The notes: a model not told the origin generated them from the sequence alone. Positions 37,401-45,867 are shown, counted from the stretch's first letter. The stretch is 64,000 nt of DNA from Saprospiraceae bacterium UBA7687 (GCA_002482845.1 DLGT01000038.1:1-64000), one strand, 5' to 3'. Translations and numbers: made by a program.

Positions 37401-39239
37401 ATTAACAAAGATAAATACGGTGCAGTGTATATAGATGTAAACAAAGCACCTGGTAAACCATTTAAGGCAAATGTTTCGATAGGAGATTTCCTTGCAATCA
37501 ATGGAACATATGATGAAAAATTAAAAGTAATCGATAGCAGGGTCAAGTTGCGTGAAGCACCTATGTCATTGATACAGTATCTCTTAAAAGATGGAATAAG
37601 CAATACAAAAGGGTATATAAATGCAGATATCACTTTTGCAGGACCGTTAAAAACGCCTACATTAATAGGTACAGGAACGGTTAATAAAGGGCAAACAAGA
37701 ATAAATTATACTGGGGCAACTTACTTTTTTGATAATCAAAAATTACTGCTTACTAATACTGAGATAAATCTTGATGGAGCTGAATTAAAAGATGAAAATG
37801 GCAATATTGGTACAGTTAGAGGCGGACTAGTCCATGATTTATTTAGAAAATTTGGGGTAAATGCCACCATTTCTGGGAATAATGTCATAGGGCTTAACAC
37901 CACAAAAAAGGACAATCCTGATTATTATGGATTTGGTGTCGGTAGATTATCAGCTGAGTTTCAAGGCTCTTTTGATCGTATAAATATGAAAATCAGTGCC
38001 GTCACAGGTCCAGGAACTAAACTGTCGATACCTGTAGATAATTCGAAGGGATCACTTGGACAGAGTTTTATTAAATTCGTAAAAAATGATCAAAATGGGA
38101 AGATCATAAATTCAAAACCATATACTGTCAATGGGATCAATATAGAAATGGACCTTACCTTGACACCCGATGCAGAAGTTAGCTTAATATTTAATGAGGC
38201 CAAAGGTGATATCATAAGAGGGCGTGGCCGTGGTAATTTGAAAATAGATATTACGAGACAAGGTGCATTCGATATTTTTGGTGAATACGAAATAGAACAA
38301 GGTGAATATTTATTTACAGTGCCTGGTCTACCAGTAGCAAAGCCATTCGTTGTCGAGCGCGGTGGCATCGTAAGGTGGACAGGCGATCCAGTAAACACAT
38401 CACTAAATATTACTGCAAATTATCGTACTCGAACATCTATTAAGCCATTCATTGAAGAGTATTTAACACTTTCATCACCTGAAACTCAAAGACTTGCTGA
38501 GCAAAGATCTGAGGTGGACTTAAGGTTGATATTAGGTGGCACACTCTTTAAACCTGAGATCAAATTTGATCTTACCTTCCCAAATCTTACTAGTGATATT
38601 TCTTCCTTTGCTGATAGTAAACTACGTTTGTTGAGAACAAATGAACTAGAGTTAAATAGTCAAGTACTAGGTCTGATAGTTTTTAACTCATTCTTACCTT
38701 CTAGTCGAGTTTCAGATGTATTCGGTGCATCTGGATTACAGTCAGCTGGGATTAATACTTTAAGTGAATTTATTTCTAGCCAATTATCACTAATATTGAC
38801 CAATTTGATAAACTCTACTCTAGAAGATAATGGACTTATTTCTGGTGTTGATTTTGAAGTAGGAGTTCGTAATAATAATCTTGCATTAGGGTCAGCAGCT
38901 ACATCAAATTTATTTCCAGATGAAATAGAAGTGAGACTTAAAAATAAGTTCAGGTTTATGGATGAAAGACTTTCATTAAATCTAGGTGGAAACTATGTAT
39001 TCCAAAACCAAGGTCAAGCTGTAAATCAAGTTTTACCTGACTTTGCTATTGAATTAGAGTTGACGAATGACAGGAAATTAAAAGTAAGATTGTACGGAAA
39101 AGGCGATATCGATCCTACGACCCTCACGAGTTTAAGACAAAAATACGGACTTGGAGTCGCTTATAGAACAGAGTTTGGATCTATGTTGGATTTTGAAAAA
39201 AAGATGAAGACTAAAATTAGTGATTTGATAGAAAAATAA
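34410..39239 (+). CDS. TamB-like translocation/assembly protein
   Basis: This 1609-residue protein is a bridge-type periplasmic protein with one N-terminal membrane anchor (about residues 14-36, WVKRILLGVLFFIVGCLLLL), a long beta-rich body of the AsmA/TamB repeat kind and a C-terminal TamB (DUF490) domain (from about 1300: GRGRGNLKIDITRQGAFDIFGEYEIEQGEY; end LRQKYGLGVAYRTEFG). Such proteins move lipids between membranes or help assemble outer-membrane proteins. The start is a GTG at 34410, supported because no ATG precedes the anchor. No TamA partner is next to it. Confidence 0.92.
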   Translation: MDKNLNTNDEPAKKKGFFFWVKRILLGVLFFIVGCLLLLQTSVVQTYVSSKITKYISEATDFIITTEKVKISPFDGLILDQITISDAQNDTLFSGGAINISLRKNLFFLLNNELDLSYIGLQDINLNVNTELNETESNLSKFISKLSSPKDPSSSKSKLIIQLKEIDLDNITLKLDDKNKGKYDVIHLEHGNIDINYLDWVCNEFDISDITLLGPSYHTYIYEYDCRPEVTLDIKQIDDKPTDVSDQKYPTVITLRNFSVDEGHFGKTNSLLSLLQANEGKLDFNNFYFEDISLSVKNLRYHDEEGLTLDLKKLSANDNTGFPIHGITCDSIIINGTNATLPNYSISLGETLIKNKFSLSYLSFDAFKNFANEVILNATFDETKIYVRDIEHFLPSISNSNFIKNNEDEYIEISGRYFGKIANIAGRDVDFKFGDKLSLAGSFNTRNLLDTDNAVLNIKLDRFQTSMRKIKMLFPNFNLPTNFTKLGSINFTGRFDGYLQDFVAYGKLNSDLGIAEMDMRLDITEGTNKANYSGALNLINFNLGRWSDNSDFGLVNFNSKVEDGRGLTLNTVKADLAATVKSLIFKKYTYKDFKIDGKIDKNTFNGAFQISDPNIDFVFEGAFEYLENQAFLNFKSDVKNIDLFALNLASSPLKMSGKMDINTVGNNVNEFTGDVQINDLNVFTKDTTFELKQIIVDSKQSVNRSKVLSVTSDLGSIVIDGEYDIPNVVRSVKKVIFTNYPHITKTWKEDVAKFKVDQKFDFNINLIESQNFLSLIGLPNSGFRKVSLKGKLDTYKNELSIASTSPFIKINKDSFNNIQILVTSNAKSGDILVHIDSTYALGRHFNPIDFQTNMKGDTIDFAFDTEKLIDSLENFDIRGRLVPHPKGYTLTLADNLLMMLGRKWTINPKNNLVFGDKYLNMENMILSDGFRNIELNDISNNKGLSLDIDNFDLDFINGIIKYDKMNFTGLSSISARVPDVFSEQKEISAYINVPEFFINKDKYGAVYIDVNKAPGKPFKANVSIGDFLAINGTYDEKLKVIDSRVKLREAPMSLIQYLLKDGISNTKGYINADITFAGPLKTPTLIGTGTVNKGQTRINYTGATYFFDNQKLLLTNTEINLDGAELKDENGNIGTVRGGLVHDLFRKFGVNATISGNNVIGLNTTKKDNPDYYGFGVGRLSAEFQGSFDRINMKISAVTGPGTKLSIPVDNSKGSLGQSFIKFVKNDQNGKIINSKPYTVNGINIEMDLTLTPDAEVSLIFNEAKGDIIRGRGRGNLKIDITRQGAFDIFGEYEIEQGEYLFTVPGLPVAKPFVVERGGIVRWTGDPVNTSLNITANYRTRTSIKPFIEEYLTLSSPETQRLAEQRSEVDLRLILGGTLFKPEIKFDLTFPNLTSDISSFADSKLRLLRTNELELNSQVLGLIVFNSFLPSSRVSDVFGASGLQSAGINTLSEFISSQLSLILTNLINSTLEDNGLISGVDFEVGVRNNNLALGSAATSNLFPDEIEVRLKNKFRFMDERLSLNLGGNYVFQNQGQAVNQVLPDFAIELELTNDRKLKVRLYGKGDIDPTTLTSLRQKYGLGVAYRTEFGSMLDFEKKMKTKISDLIEK

Positions 39240-39408
39240 TAAACTACCTTATATTAAGTACTGAAGTTTGTTTAACAAAATATTGTGATTTAAATTTATA
39301 CTTCCATGTGACTTATGATATTTTTTGGGTCTTAAAGATGTCATTATGTTCAATTATTTTGACAGATAAAACGAAAATCTTTATTCATTATTTAAACGTA
39401 AGTAAATT

Positions 39409-40641
39409 ATGTCAATCAACTTATTAGATTTAGCAAAAGAACAAATCACAAGCTCTTTGGCTACACAAGCAAGTAGTTTTTTGGGAGAGTCAGAATCATC
39501 AGTAACATCAGCACTTAGTAGTATGTTGCCTACTATTTTAGGTTCATTAGTTCAAAAAACTGCCACACCTACTGGTGCTCAAGATGTTATGAATCTCATG
39601 GATGGCATTGATCTAAATAGTCTTGGAAATATAGCAGGAATATTCAGTGAAGGATCTAGCAGTGTAAATAATTTATTATCTGTGGGCGGTAACATTTCTA
39701 AATTTCTTTTCGGCGACAAAGAAGGCACTATTGTGGATACGCTTTCTGATTTGGGTGGATTAAAAAGTGGGTCTACGGCTACACTTCTCAAAATGGCAGC
39801 TCCGTTATTATTAAGTGTGGTTAGTAATCAAGTCAAAGGAAGAGGCATATCTTTTCTCACTAGTTTGATGGGTAGTCAGTCGAGTTCTCTGAAAAATTTG
39901 ATCCCAACTGGTGTTAGTAATTTGATGGGTTTTAATGATTTTGAAAGTCAAGTGAGTAATCCATTAACATCTACAGTAAATCCTAAAGGTGAAAGCAGCT
40001 GGCTGAAATGGTTATTACCAGCATTATTGGCAGTGTCAGTTTTATATTACCTAGGAACAAAAGGATGTAGTAAAAAAGTAACTGAATCTACGGATGATAT
40101 AAAAACTGCTATAGATTCTTCTGCCATTAAGGCAACAGATGCTATGGGAACTGCAGTAGATTCTATGGGTGCAGCAGTAGGTAAATTATTTTCCTACAAA
40201 TTACCATCAGGATTTGAATTAGCTAATGCTAGCGAAGGTGGTATTGAAAACAATTTAATCACATTTATAGAAGATGCAAATAGGGTTGTAGATAAAGAAA
40301 CTTGGTTTGACTTTGATCATTTATTATTTGATACTGGCAAAGCGACTTTGCAACTTGAAAGTCAAGTTCAATTACAAAATGTAGCAGAAATTCTTAAAGC
40401 ATTCCCTAAAGTGAATTTAAAAATAGGTGGCTATACAGATAATCAAGGTGATCCTAAAGCTAACTTAAGATTAAGTGTTGATAGAGCTCATAATGTAAAA
40501 AATGAACTAATAAAACTCGGTATCGATGCTAAAAGATTAGAGGCTGATGGTTATGGTGATAAACATCCAATAGGTGATAACGCTACGGAAGAAGGTCGTC
40601 AAAAGAATAGAAGAATTTCTGTAAGAGTGACTCAAAAATAG
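39409..40641 (+). CDS. DUF937 and OmpA-domain membrane protein
   Basis: This 410-residue protein starts with a DUF937-like helical, Ser-rich region (1-180, with LGESESSVTSALSSMLPTIL). A single membrane helix (about 197-216, WLKWLLPALLAVSVLYYLG) and a linker follow, then an OmpA-type peptidoglycan-binding domain from about 300 (FDHLLFDTGKATL, IGGYTDNQGDP, RAHNVKNELI, GRQKNRRISV). It has no signal peptide, so the N-terminal DUF937 part should be cytoplasmic, with the OmpA domain on the periplasmic side. The specific role is unknown. It follows the TamB gene by 169 bp, which hold no feature I recognise. Confidence 0.9.
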   Translation: MSINLLDLAKEQITSSLATQASSFLGESESSVTSALSSMLPTILGSLVQKTATPTGAQDVMNLMDGIDLNSLGNIAGIFSEGSSSVNNLLSVGGNISKFLFGDKEGTIVDTLSDLGGLKSGSTATLLKMAAPLLLSVVSNQVKGRGISFLTSLMGSQSSSLKNLIPTGVSNLMGFNDFESQVSNPLTSTVNPKGESSWLKWLLPALLAVSVLYYLGTKGCSKKVTESTDDIKTAIDSSAIKATDAMGTAVDSMGAAVGKLFSYKLPSGFELANASEGGIENNLITFIEDANRVVDKETWFDFDHLLFDTGKATLQLESQVQLQNVAEILKAFPKVNLKIGGYTDNQGDPKANLRLSVDRAHNVKNELIKLGIDAKRLEADGYGDKHPIGDNATEEGRQKNRRISVRVTQK

Positions 40642-40723
40642 ACTAGTCATTGGAAACAGGATGCATTATAAAAATAATTAATATAACGTATAAACAAAAT
40701 TTTATTTTTTTTTAGTCAGAATA

Positions 40724-40754
40724 TTTGTCTTTTACAAAAGTATTAATACCTTTG
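40724..40754 (+). promoter_or_regulatory. Consensus promoter of a putative small RNA
   Basis: TTTG at 40724-40727, exactly 19 bases, then TACCTTTG at 40747-40754. No coding sequence follows it closely. An intrinsic terminator comes 36 bases later. Confidence 0.78.
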
Positions 40755-40759
40755 CAGAC

Positions 40760-40822
40760 CGTTGTTGAGAATTAAAGATCAACAGAATTAAGCCCAGTTT
40801 TGCACCAAACTGGGCTTTTTTA
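40760..40822 (+). ncRNA. Candidate small RNA with two stem-loops
   Basis: The 478-bp gap 40642-41119 holds a compact transcription unit. After the promoter at 40724-40754, transcription would start near 40760. Hairpin 1 pairs TGTTGA (40763-40768) with TCAACA (40779-40784) around a 10-nt loop. Hairpin 2 pairs AAGCCCAGTTT (40790-40800) with its complement (40807-40817) around 6 nt, then a T-run to 40821: a strong intrinsic terminator. The span contains no start codon with a frame, so a peptide is unlikely. Expected length is about 60-65 nt. The family is not recognised. Confidence 0.55.
40790..40822 (+). terminator. Intrinsic terminator of the small RNA unit
   Basis: An 11-bp perfect stem with a 6-nt loop (40801-40806), followed by a T-run beginning inside the stem end. 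It is 150 bp beyond the OmpA-domain gene, so it may also stop readthrough from it. Confidence 0.85.
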
Positions 40823-41072
40823 TTGATAGTCTATTGAATTTAAAAAATCAGTAATACGTATTATATTGATTCCTAATAAGATTGGTATTTTGGTATTTAT
40901 TATAGTTTTTTAGCATGTCTTTTATTTATATTAAAGATAAGGAAAAAAATCAAATTTTAATGGTTTGAATATCAAAATCCTCACAATTTTTAAATACATT
41001 ATCAATTTCTATTTGAGCTGTTTTGGATCACCGAGTAATTTATCATCTTAAATTTTTATACTATTCATCACA

Positions 41073-41100
41073 TTGGACTAGTTTAAGCATGTTATATTTG
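41073..41100 (+). promoter_or_regulatory. Candidate promoter of the radical SAM gene
   Basis: TTG at 41073-41075, 17 bases, then TATATTTG at 41093-41100, ending 19 bases before the TTG start codon. The spacing is slightly shorter than the 19 bases seen elsewhere in the window. Confidence 0.5.
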
Positions 41101-41119
41101 CAAAATAAAATTTAAACAT

Positions 41120-43324
41120 TTGAAGGTAGTTCTGGTTACACCACCATTTACACAATTGAATACGCCATACCCTGCTACTGCGTATATCAAAGGCTTTTTG
41201 AATACGCTACAGATTGATGCTTTTCAATGTGATTTGGGATTAGAAGTTATCTTGGAAGTATTCTGCAAAAGTGGTTTAGAAGATATTTTTCAGATTATTG
41301 AAGACGGCGAAATAGAGTTGTCTGATGTAGCATATAGGGTCTTTACACAGAGATATAAATATATCAAAACGATTGATGCGGTCATTCATTTCCTTCAAAA
41401 TAAAAATCAAACCCTTGCGCTGACCATTTGTGCAGGTGGATATCTTCCTGAGGGATCGAGATTTGCTCAGGTAGAACAATTAGATTGGGCTTTCGGCACT
41501 ATGGGAACACATGACAAAGCCCGTCATTTGGCTACATTGTATTTAGAAGACCTTGGCGATTTGATCACAGAAGCTATTGATAACCATTTTGGTTTTAGTC
41601 GCTATGCAGAGAGATTGGGAAGGACAGCGACTCATTTTGATGACATGTACAAGGCTTTATTAAGTGAAAATTCTTACATTTCTAATGTGCTGCTTGGGCT
41701 AGTTGACAGATGTATCACCAACCAAAACCCGGATGTAGTTTGCATCACAGCACCATTCCCAGGTAATGTTTTTGGAGCTTTTAAATGCGGACAATTTATT
41801 AAAACCAATTTTCCAAAGATAAAAGTAGTATTTGGTGGCGGATATGCCAATACTGAGTTGAGAAGTGTATATGATGAACGCGTCTTTGAGTTTGTAGATT
41901 TTATAACACTTGATGATGGAGAAGCTCCGATCCAGCATTTATTGGAATTTTTACAAGGCAATAGAGAGAAATCATTACTAAAACGTACTTTTTGTCTTTC
42001 TGGTGGCGTAGTCACTTATATCAATGGATCTACTGAGTTTGATATTCCACAGAAGGAAGTTGGCACACCAGATTATAGCGATCTTTTGCTTGATAAATAC
42101 TTATCGGTCATTGAGATTGTCAATCCTATGCATAGACTATGGAGTGATGGTAGATGGAATAAACTGACACTCGCACATGGTTGTTACTGGGGCAAATGTT
42201 CGTTTTGTGATGTTACTTTAGACTACATTAAAAGATATGAACCAGTCAGTGCAGCTTTGTTGTGTGACAGGATAGAAGAAATCATACATCAAACTGGGCA
42301 AAATGGCTTTCATTTTGTAGACGAAGCTGCGCCACCTGCACTCATGCGAGATTTGGCTATAGAGATCATCAGGCGAGAACTGACTGTCGTATGGTGGACC
42401 AATATCAGATTTGAAAAGAGTTTTACCAACGATTTATGCAGATTATTGAGACGATCAGGATGTATTGCTGTTTCAGGAGGACTAGAAGTTGCTTCAGATA
42501 GATTGCTTGATAAAATGAAAAAAGGTGTGACCGTTGCACAGGTTGCAAGAGTTTCTAAGGCATTTACTGAGTCAGGTATCATGGTACACGCTTATTTGAT
42601 GTATGGATTTCCTACACAGACAGCCCAAGAGACGATAAATAGTCTTGAGATGGTGCGCCAAATGTTTGAATCAGGCGTCATTCAGTCAGGATTTTGGCAT
42701 CAATTTGCAATGACGGCTCATAGTCCTGTTGGATTAGATCCTGCTGCCTTTGGCGTAGTACAAACAGGTCCAACATTTGGTGGATTTGCAGAGAATGACT
42801 TTTTTCATGTAGATGTTGATGGCGCAGATCATGAGCTTTTTTCAGATGGACTAAAGGTGTCTATATTTAATTTTATGCAAGGCGTAGGTTTTGAAGAAGC
42901 ATTAGATGTTTGGTTTGATTTTGAAGTTCCTACTACTACTATTGATGCAGAATTTATTGAAAATGCCTTATTGGATGAACATTTTCAGCCTTTGCGTCCA
43001 CACGATCAGTTGGTTTGGATAGGTGGAGAACCTATAGAAATGATCGTAACGCCTGTCAAAAAGTCTAAAAAGGGTGAGGATGCTGTTCAATATGCAGAGA
43101 TTATCGTTTCAGATGTCCTAGATAATTATTCACTCTATTTTAATCAAGCTGTAGCTGAATGGGTGATAATCATGCTTGAAAATGCTAATCCTGATAGTGG
43201 AGTAAAATATACAGTCCAACAGATGAGAGATAGCTTCATCGATGAAGGTTTGGGTGATGTAACATTTTTTGAGTCATCTGAAGGATTTGTAAGATTGAGA
43301 GAGAAAGGATTTCTTGTGTTGTAG
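41120..43324 (+). CDS. B12-binding-type radical SAM protein
   Basis: This 734-residue protein has an N-terminal cobalamin-binding-like Rossmann region (VVLVTPPFTQLNTPYP, then ITAPFPGNVFGAFKCGQFIK and VFGGGYANTELR) and a radical SAM domain with cysteines C355, C360 and C363. The spacing is C-x4-C-x2-C (GCYWGKCSFC), not the common C-x3-C-x2-C. The CYWxxCxFC form is known in some B12-type radical SAM groups. Function is unknown; possible roles are methyl transfer or ring formation. The start is a TTG at 41120: no ATG precedes the conserved N-terminus and a promoter lies just upstream. It ends 16 bases before the convergent Lrp gene. Confidence 0.85.
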   Translation: MKVVLVTPPFTQLNTPYPATAYIKGFLNTLQIDAFQCDLGLEVILEVFCKSGLEDIFQIIEDGEIELSDVAYRVFTQRYKYIKTIDAVIHFLQNKNQTLALTICAGGYLPEGSRFAQVEQLDWAFGTMGTHDKARHLATLYLEDLGDLITEAIDNHFGFSRYAERLGRTATHFDDMYKALLSENSYISNVLLGLVDRCITNQNPDVVCITAPFPGNVFGAFKCGQFIKTNFPKIKVVFGGGYANTELRSVYDERVFEFVDFITLDDGEAPIQHLLEFLQGNREKSLLKRTFCLSGGVVTYINGSTEFDIPQKEVGTPDYSDLLLDKYLSVIEIVNPMHRLWSDGRWNKLTLAHGCYWGKCSFCDVTLDYIKRYEPVSAALLCDRIEEIIHQTGQNGFHFVDEAAPPALMRDLAIEIIRRELTVVWWTNIRFEKSFTNDLCRLLRRSGCIAVSGGLEVASDRLLDKMKKGVTVAQVARVSKAFTESGIMVHAYLMYGFPTQTAQETINSLEMVRQMFESGVIQSGFWHQFAMTAHSPVGLDPAAFGVVQTGPTFGGFAENDFFHVDVDGADHELFSDGLKVSIFNFMQGVGFEEALDVWFDFEVPTTTIDAEFIENALLDEHFQPLRPHDQLVWIGGEPIEMIVTPVKKSKKGEDAVQYAEIIVSDVLDNYSLYFNQAVAEWVIIMLENANPDSGVKYTVQQMRDSFIDEGLGDVTFFESSEGFVRLREKGFLVL

Positions 43325-43340
43325 GTTGCTTTATAGGAAA

Positions 43341-43811
43341 CTACAAACCCACATTCCTTCTAAAAGCACAACCCAATTCCATAAATGAATCTGTTTTTGA
43401 TACGCCGGGGATATTGTCTATTTGGTCATAAAGAATCTTTCTCATATGTTCGTGATTTTTTGCAATAATGCGGATAAACAAAGTAAACGAACCCGTAATG
43501 TAATAACATTCTGTCACTTCAGGTATGGCTTTAAGTGCTTCGATGATTCGCTCAGAGTTATGGTCTTTGTCCAATGTCAGCCCAGTAAATGATGCCCAAT
43601 CATAACCCATTTTTTTCTCATCTAATATAGGTTTGATACCTTTTAGGATGCCATGTTCTATCAATTTATGCACGCGCTGATGAACCATCGTATTTGAAAT
43701 GCCTATTTCTTGTGCAATGGCAGAAAATGCCATTCGTCCATCTTCTTCAAGAAATTTTAGGATTTGGACATCATATTGATCCAAGGATTGATTGATTAAT
43801 TCATCAGACAT
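43341..43811 (-). CDS. Lrp/AsnC family regulator next to ornithine aminotransferase
   Basis: This 156-residue regulator has an N-terminal HTH (MAFSAIAQEIGISNTMVHQRVHKLIEHGILKG) and a C-terminal RAM ligand-binding domain (VTECYYITGSFTLFIRI). The start is the ATG at 43809-43811 (MSDELINQSL). A longer open frame adds 16 residues unlike the family. It is divergent from rocD with 138 bp between them. Lrp-type proteins commonly control the neighbouring amino-acid gene and themselves, so control of ornithine/arginine breakdown is a reasonable inference. Confidence 0.92.
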   Translation of the reverse strand: MSDELINQSLDQYDVQILKFLEEDGRMAFSAIAQEIGISNTMVHQRVHKLIEHGILKGIKPILDEKKMGYDWASFTGLTLDKDHNSERIIEALKAIPEVTECYYITGSFTLFIRIIAKNHEHMRKILYDQIDNIPGVSKTDSFMELGCAFRRNVGL

Positions 43812-43850
43812 GCTAAAAATATAATTAAATGCGCTAGTAAAAAATGAAAT

Positions 43851-43904
43851 ATGACGCAAATATCATAAAAAATAAGTCAAATTTACTATTATGTCAAAAA
43901 TATC
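43851..43904. promoter_or_regulatory. Spaced direct repeats between lrp-type gene and rocD
   Basis: The 14-base words ATGACGCAAATATC (43851-43864) and ATGTCAAAAATATC (43891-43904) match at 11 of 14 positions and start 40 bp apart, close to four helical turns. A weaker related word (ATAAGTCAAATTTA) starts at 43872, about halfway. Phased repeats of this sort are what an octameric Lrp/AsnC protein binds. Confidence 0.4.
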
Positions 43905-43907
43905 TTC

Positions 43908-43915
43908 TAACTTTG
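43908..43915 (+). promoter_or_regulatory. Candidate -7 box for rocD
   Basis: TAACTTTG, 34 bases before the rocD ATG, fits TAnnTTTG. No good TTG stands at the -33 position, as may be expected for an activator-dependent promoter. The last of the repeats just described lies directly upstream. Confidence 0.42.
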
Positions 43916-43949
43916 CAACATTAATTGTAGAAATATCAAATATCATATC

Positions 43950-45239
43950 ATGAGCACACACACATCTTTGGTTTCCGAAAAAGCACAAATCTTAATTGAC
44001 AAAGAAGATAAATACGGTGCACACAATTATCACCCACTACCTGTAGTTTTGGAGCGAGGCGAAGGGATTTTTGTTTGGGATGTAGATGGCAAACGATATT
44101 TTGATTTCCTTTCTTCCTATTCAGCTGTTAATCAAGGTCATTGTCATCCAAGAATCATCAATGCACTCAAAACGCAAGCTGAAAAACTTACCTTGACATC
44201 TAGGGCTTTTCACAATAACCTACTCGGTGAAGCAGAAGAATTTATGGCAAAGCTCTTTGGTTTTGACAAAGTGCTCATGATGAACTCAGGTGTTGAAGCC
44301 GTAGAAACGGCCATGAAACTCACTAGAAAATGGGCATACACTGTCAAAGGCATTGAAACCGACAAAGCTAAAATATTATTTGCCAAAGGTAATTTCCATG
44401 GTAGGACACTGTCTGTCATTTCTGCATCCAATGATCCTTCGTCAAGGGTTGGGTTTGGACCATTTATCAGTGGTGTCGGTTCCATCCCATACAATGATCT
44501 GAATGCACTAAAAGAAGCTTTAGAAAATGATCCGAACATCGCAGGATTTATCGTTGAACCTATCCAAGGAGAAGCCGGTGTAGTAGTGCCTGATGCAGGA
44601 TATTTAGCTGGAGTAGCTGCTTTGTGCAAAGCGTATAATGTGTTGTTTGTAGCCGACGAAATTCAGACAGGTATCGCAAGGACAGGAAGAATGTTGGCAA
44701 CTTGTGGTAATTGCAATTGTAGCAATAATAATAGATGTGAACAAAAAGCCGACATTAAACCCGATATCCTTATTTTAGGAAAAGCACTTTCTGGTGGAGT
44801 ATTTCCAGTATCAGCAGTATTGGCAAATGATCATATTATGTTGACTATAAAACCGGGTGAACATGGATCTACCTTCGGAGGCAATCCTTTGGCATGTGCG
44901 GTTGCCATTGAAGCTTTAAAAGTTGTCATTGACGAAAATCTTGCTGAAAATGCGGAGAAAATGGGTCAATTATTTAGAGAGGGACTAGAAAAAATAGCAG
45001 AAAGAAATAGATTGATCACCCTTGTGAGAGGCAAAGGACTACTGAATGCCATAGTCATTGATTCGGACGAAGATTCAGAATTGGCATGGAATATATGTCT
45101 AGAATTCCGTGACAATGGACTGCTTGCAAAACCTACGCATGGTAATAAAATCAGACTTGCGCCACCGTTAGTCATAAATGAAGCCCAAGTACAAGAAGCG
45201 TTAGATATAATTGAAAAATCACTGAATGCATTTTTGTAA
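43950..45239 (+). CDS. rocD: Ornithine aminotransferase
   Basis: This 429-residue class III PLP aminotransferase converts ornithine and 2-oxoglutarate to glutamate semialdehyde and glutamate in arginine/ornithine catabolism or proline synthesis. The start region [19 protein letters not shown], the metal-free substrate motif [17 protein letters not shown] and K278 ([12 protein letters not shown]) identify ornithine aminotransferase rather than acetylornithine aminotransferase. It carries a cysteine-rich insertion near residues 252-263 ([12 protein letters not shown]) before the PLP lysine, which most rocD proteins from other phyla lack but which I believe recurs in Bacteroidota. It is divergent from an Lrp-type regulator. 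Confidence 0.94.
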   Translation: MSTHTSLVSEKAQILIDKEDKYGAHNYHPLPVVLERGEGIFVWDVDGKRYFDFLSSYSAVNQGHCHPRIINALKTQAEKLTLTSRAFHNNLLGEAEEFMAKLFGFDKVLMMNSGVEAVETAMKLTRKWAYTVKGIETDKAKILFAKGNFHGRTLSVISASNDPSSRVGFGPFISGVGSIPYNDLNALKEALENDPNIAGFIVEPIQGEAGVVVPDAGYLAGVAALCKAYNVLFVADEIQTGIARTGRMLATCGNCNCSNNNRCEQKADIKPDILILGKALSGGVFPVSAVLANDHIMLTIKPGEHGSTFGGNPLACAVAIEALKVVIDENLAENAEKMGQLFREGLEKIAERNRLITLVRGKGLLNAIVIDSDEDSELAWNICLEFRDNGLLAKPTHGNKIRLAPPLVINEAQVQEALDIIEKSLNAFL

Positions 45240-45277
45240 TTCTTTGATTGTGTCAAAATAAGTTGGCGGTAATTTAT

Positions 45278-45733
45278 TCAAATATTATAACCAATTTCTG
45301 ATTTCAGTTCAGACATAACGAAGGAGCTTTGCACATTGCCAATATTGTCAAGTGAAGCTAGTTTTTTGCTCACAAAAAGTTGATATGCATCCATGTCATT
45401 TACGACTACTTTTAGCAAATAGTCATACATTCCTGCGATGTGGTAGCAATCCATTACTTCGTCAAAACCAATAATTTCTGATTGAAATTTTTCTATCAAT
45501 TCTTGCTGATGATGTCGCAAAGATACATGACACATTACAGTAAGACCTAAGCCAAGTTTTTTTGCATCAAGACGTGCAAAGTACCCTTTTATGATACCAT
45601 CTTTTTCCAATTTTTTTAGCCTTTCAAAGGTTGGAGTAGGGCTTAGGCTTATCCTATCGCTCAGATCTTTGATGGTTATTTTTGCATTTTCCTGTACTTC
45701 ACGTAATATGGCTAAGTCGTATTGGTCAAACAT
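45278..45733 (-). CDS. Lrp/AsnC family regulator next to the PLP lyase
   Basis: This 151-residue regulator has an HTH (ITIKDLSDRISLSPTPTFERLKKLEKDGIIKGY) and a RAM domain (VMDCYHIAGMYDYLLKVVVND). It is a paralogue in type of the regulator near rocD, but is clearly different in sequence. It is divergent from a methionine gamma-lyase-like gene. In Pseudomonas putida the Lrp-family MdeR controls methionine gamma-lyase mdeA in the same arrangement, which supports a sensor of a sulfur amino acid, as an inference. Confidence 0.93.
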   Translation of the reverse strand: MFDQYDLAILREVQENAKITIKDLSDRISLSPTPTFERLKKLEKDGIIKGYFARLDAKKLGLGLTVMCHVSLRHHQQELIEKFQSEIIGFDEVMDCYHIAGMYDYLLKVVVNDMDAYQLFVSKKLASLDNIGNVQSSFVMSELKSEIGYNI

Positions 45734-45736
45734 AAA

Positions 45737-45813
45737 GATTATTATTCTAAAATAAAGAGATTTATAAAAGCAAAACTAATAAATTAATCTGAATTGGTGA
45801 TTATTATTAGAAT
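45737..45813. promoter_or_regulatory. Spaced direct repeats between lrp-type gene and PLP lyase gene
   Basis: GATTATTATTCTAA (45737-45750) and GATTATTATTAGAA (45799-45812) match at 12 of 14 positions, with starts 62 bp apart, near six helical turns. The first copy begins four bases upstream of the lrp-type ATG, a position suited to autoregulation. The gap is AT-rich, so chance is not excluded. Confidence 0.35.
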
Positions 45814-45859
45814 TATTTACTTATTTATTGATCTATAAATAGTGTATTTTATTTGTTAT

Positions 45860-45867
45860 TACCTTTG
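45860..45867 (+). promoter_or_regulatory. Candidate -7 box for the PLP lyase gene
   Basis: TACCTTTG, 22 bases before the GTG start at 45890. No TTG at 17-21 bases upstream. Confidence 0.42.

Noticed and set aside
40760..40822. 6S RNA or tRNA at the small RNA locus
   Set aside because: The span is far too short for 6S RNA and has no cloverleaf, T-loop or CCA context.
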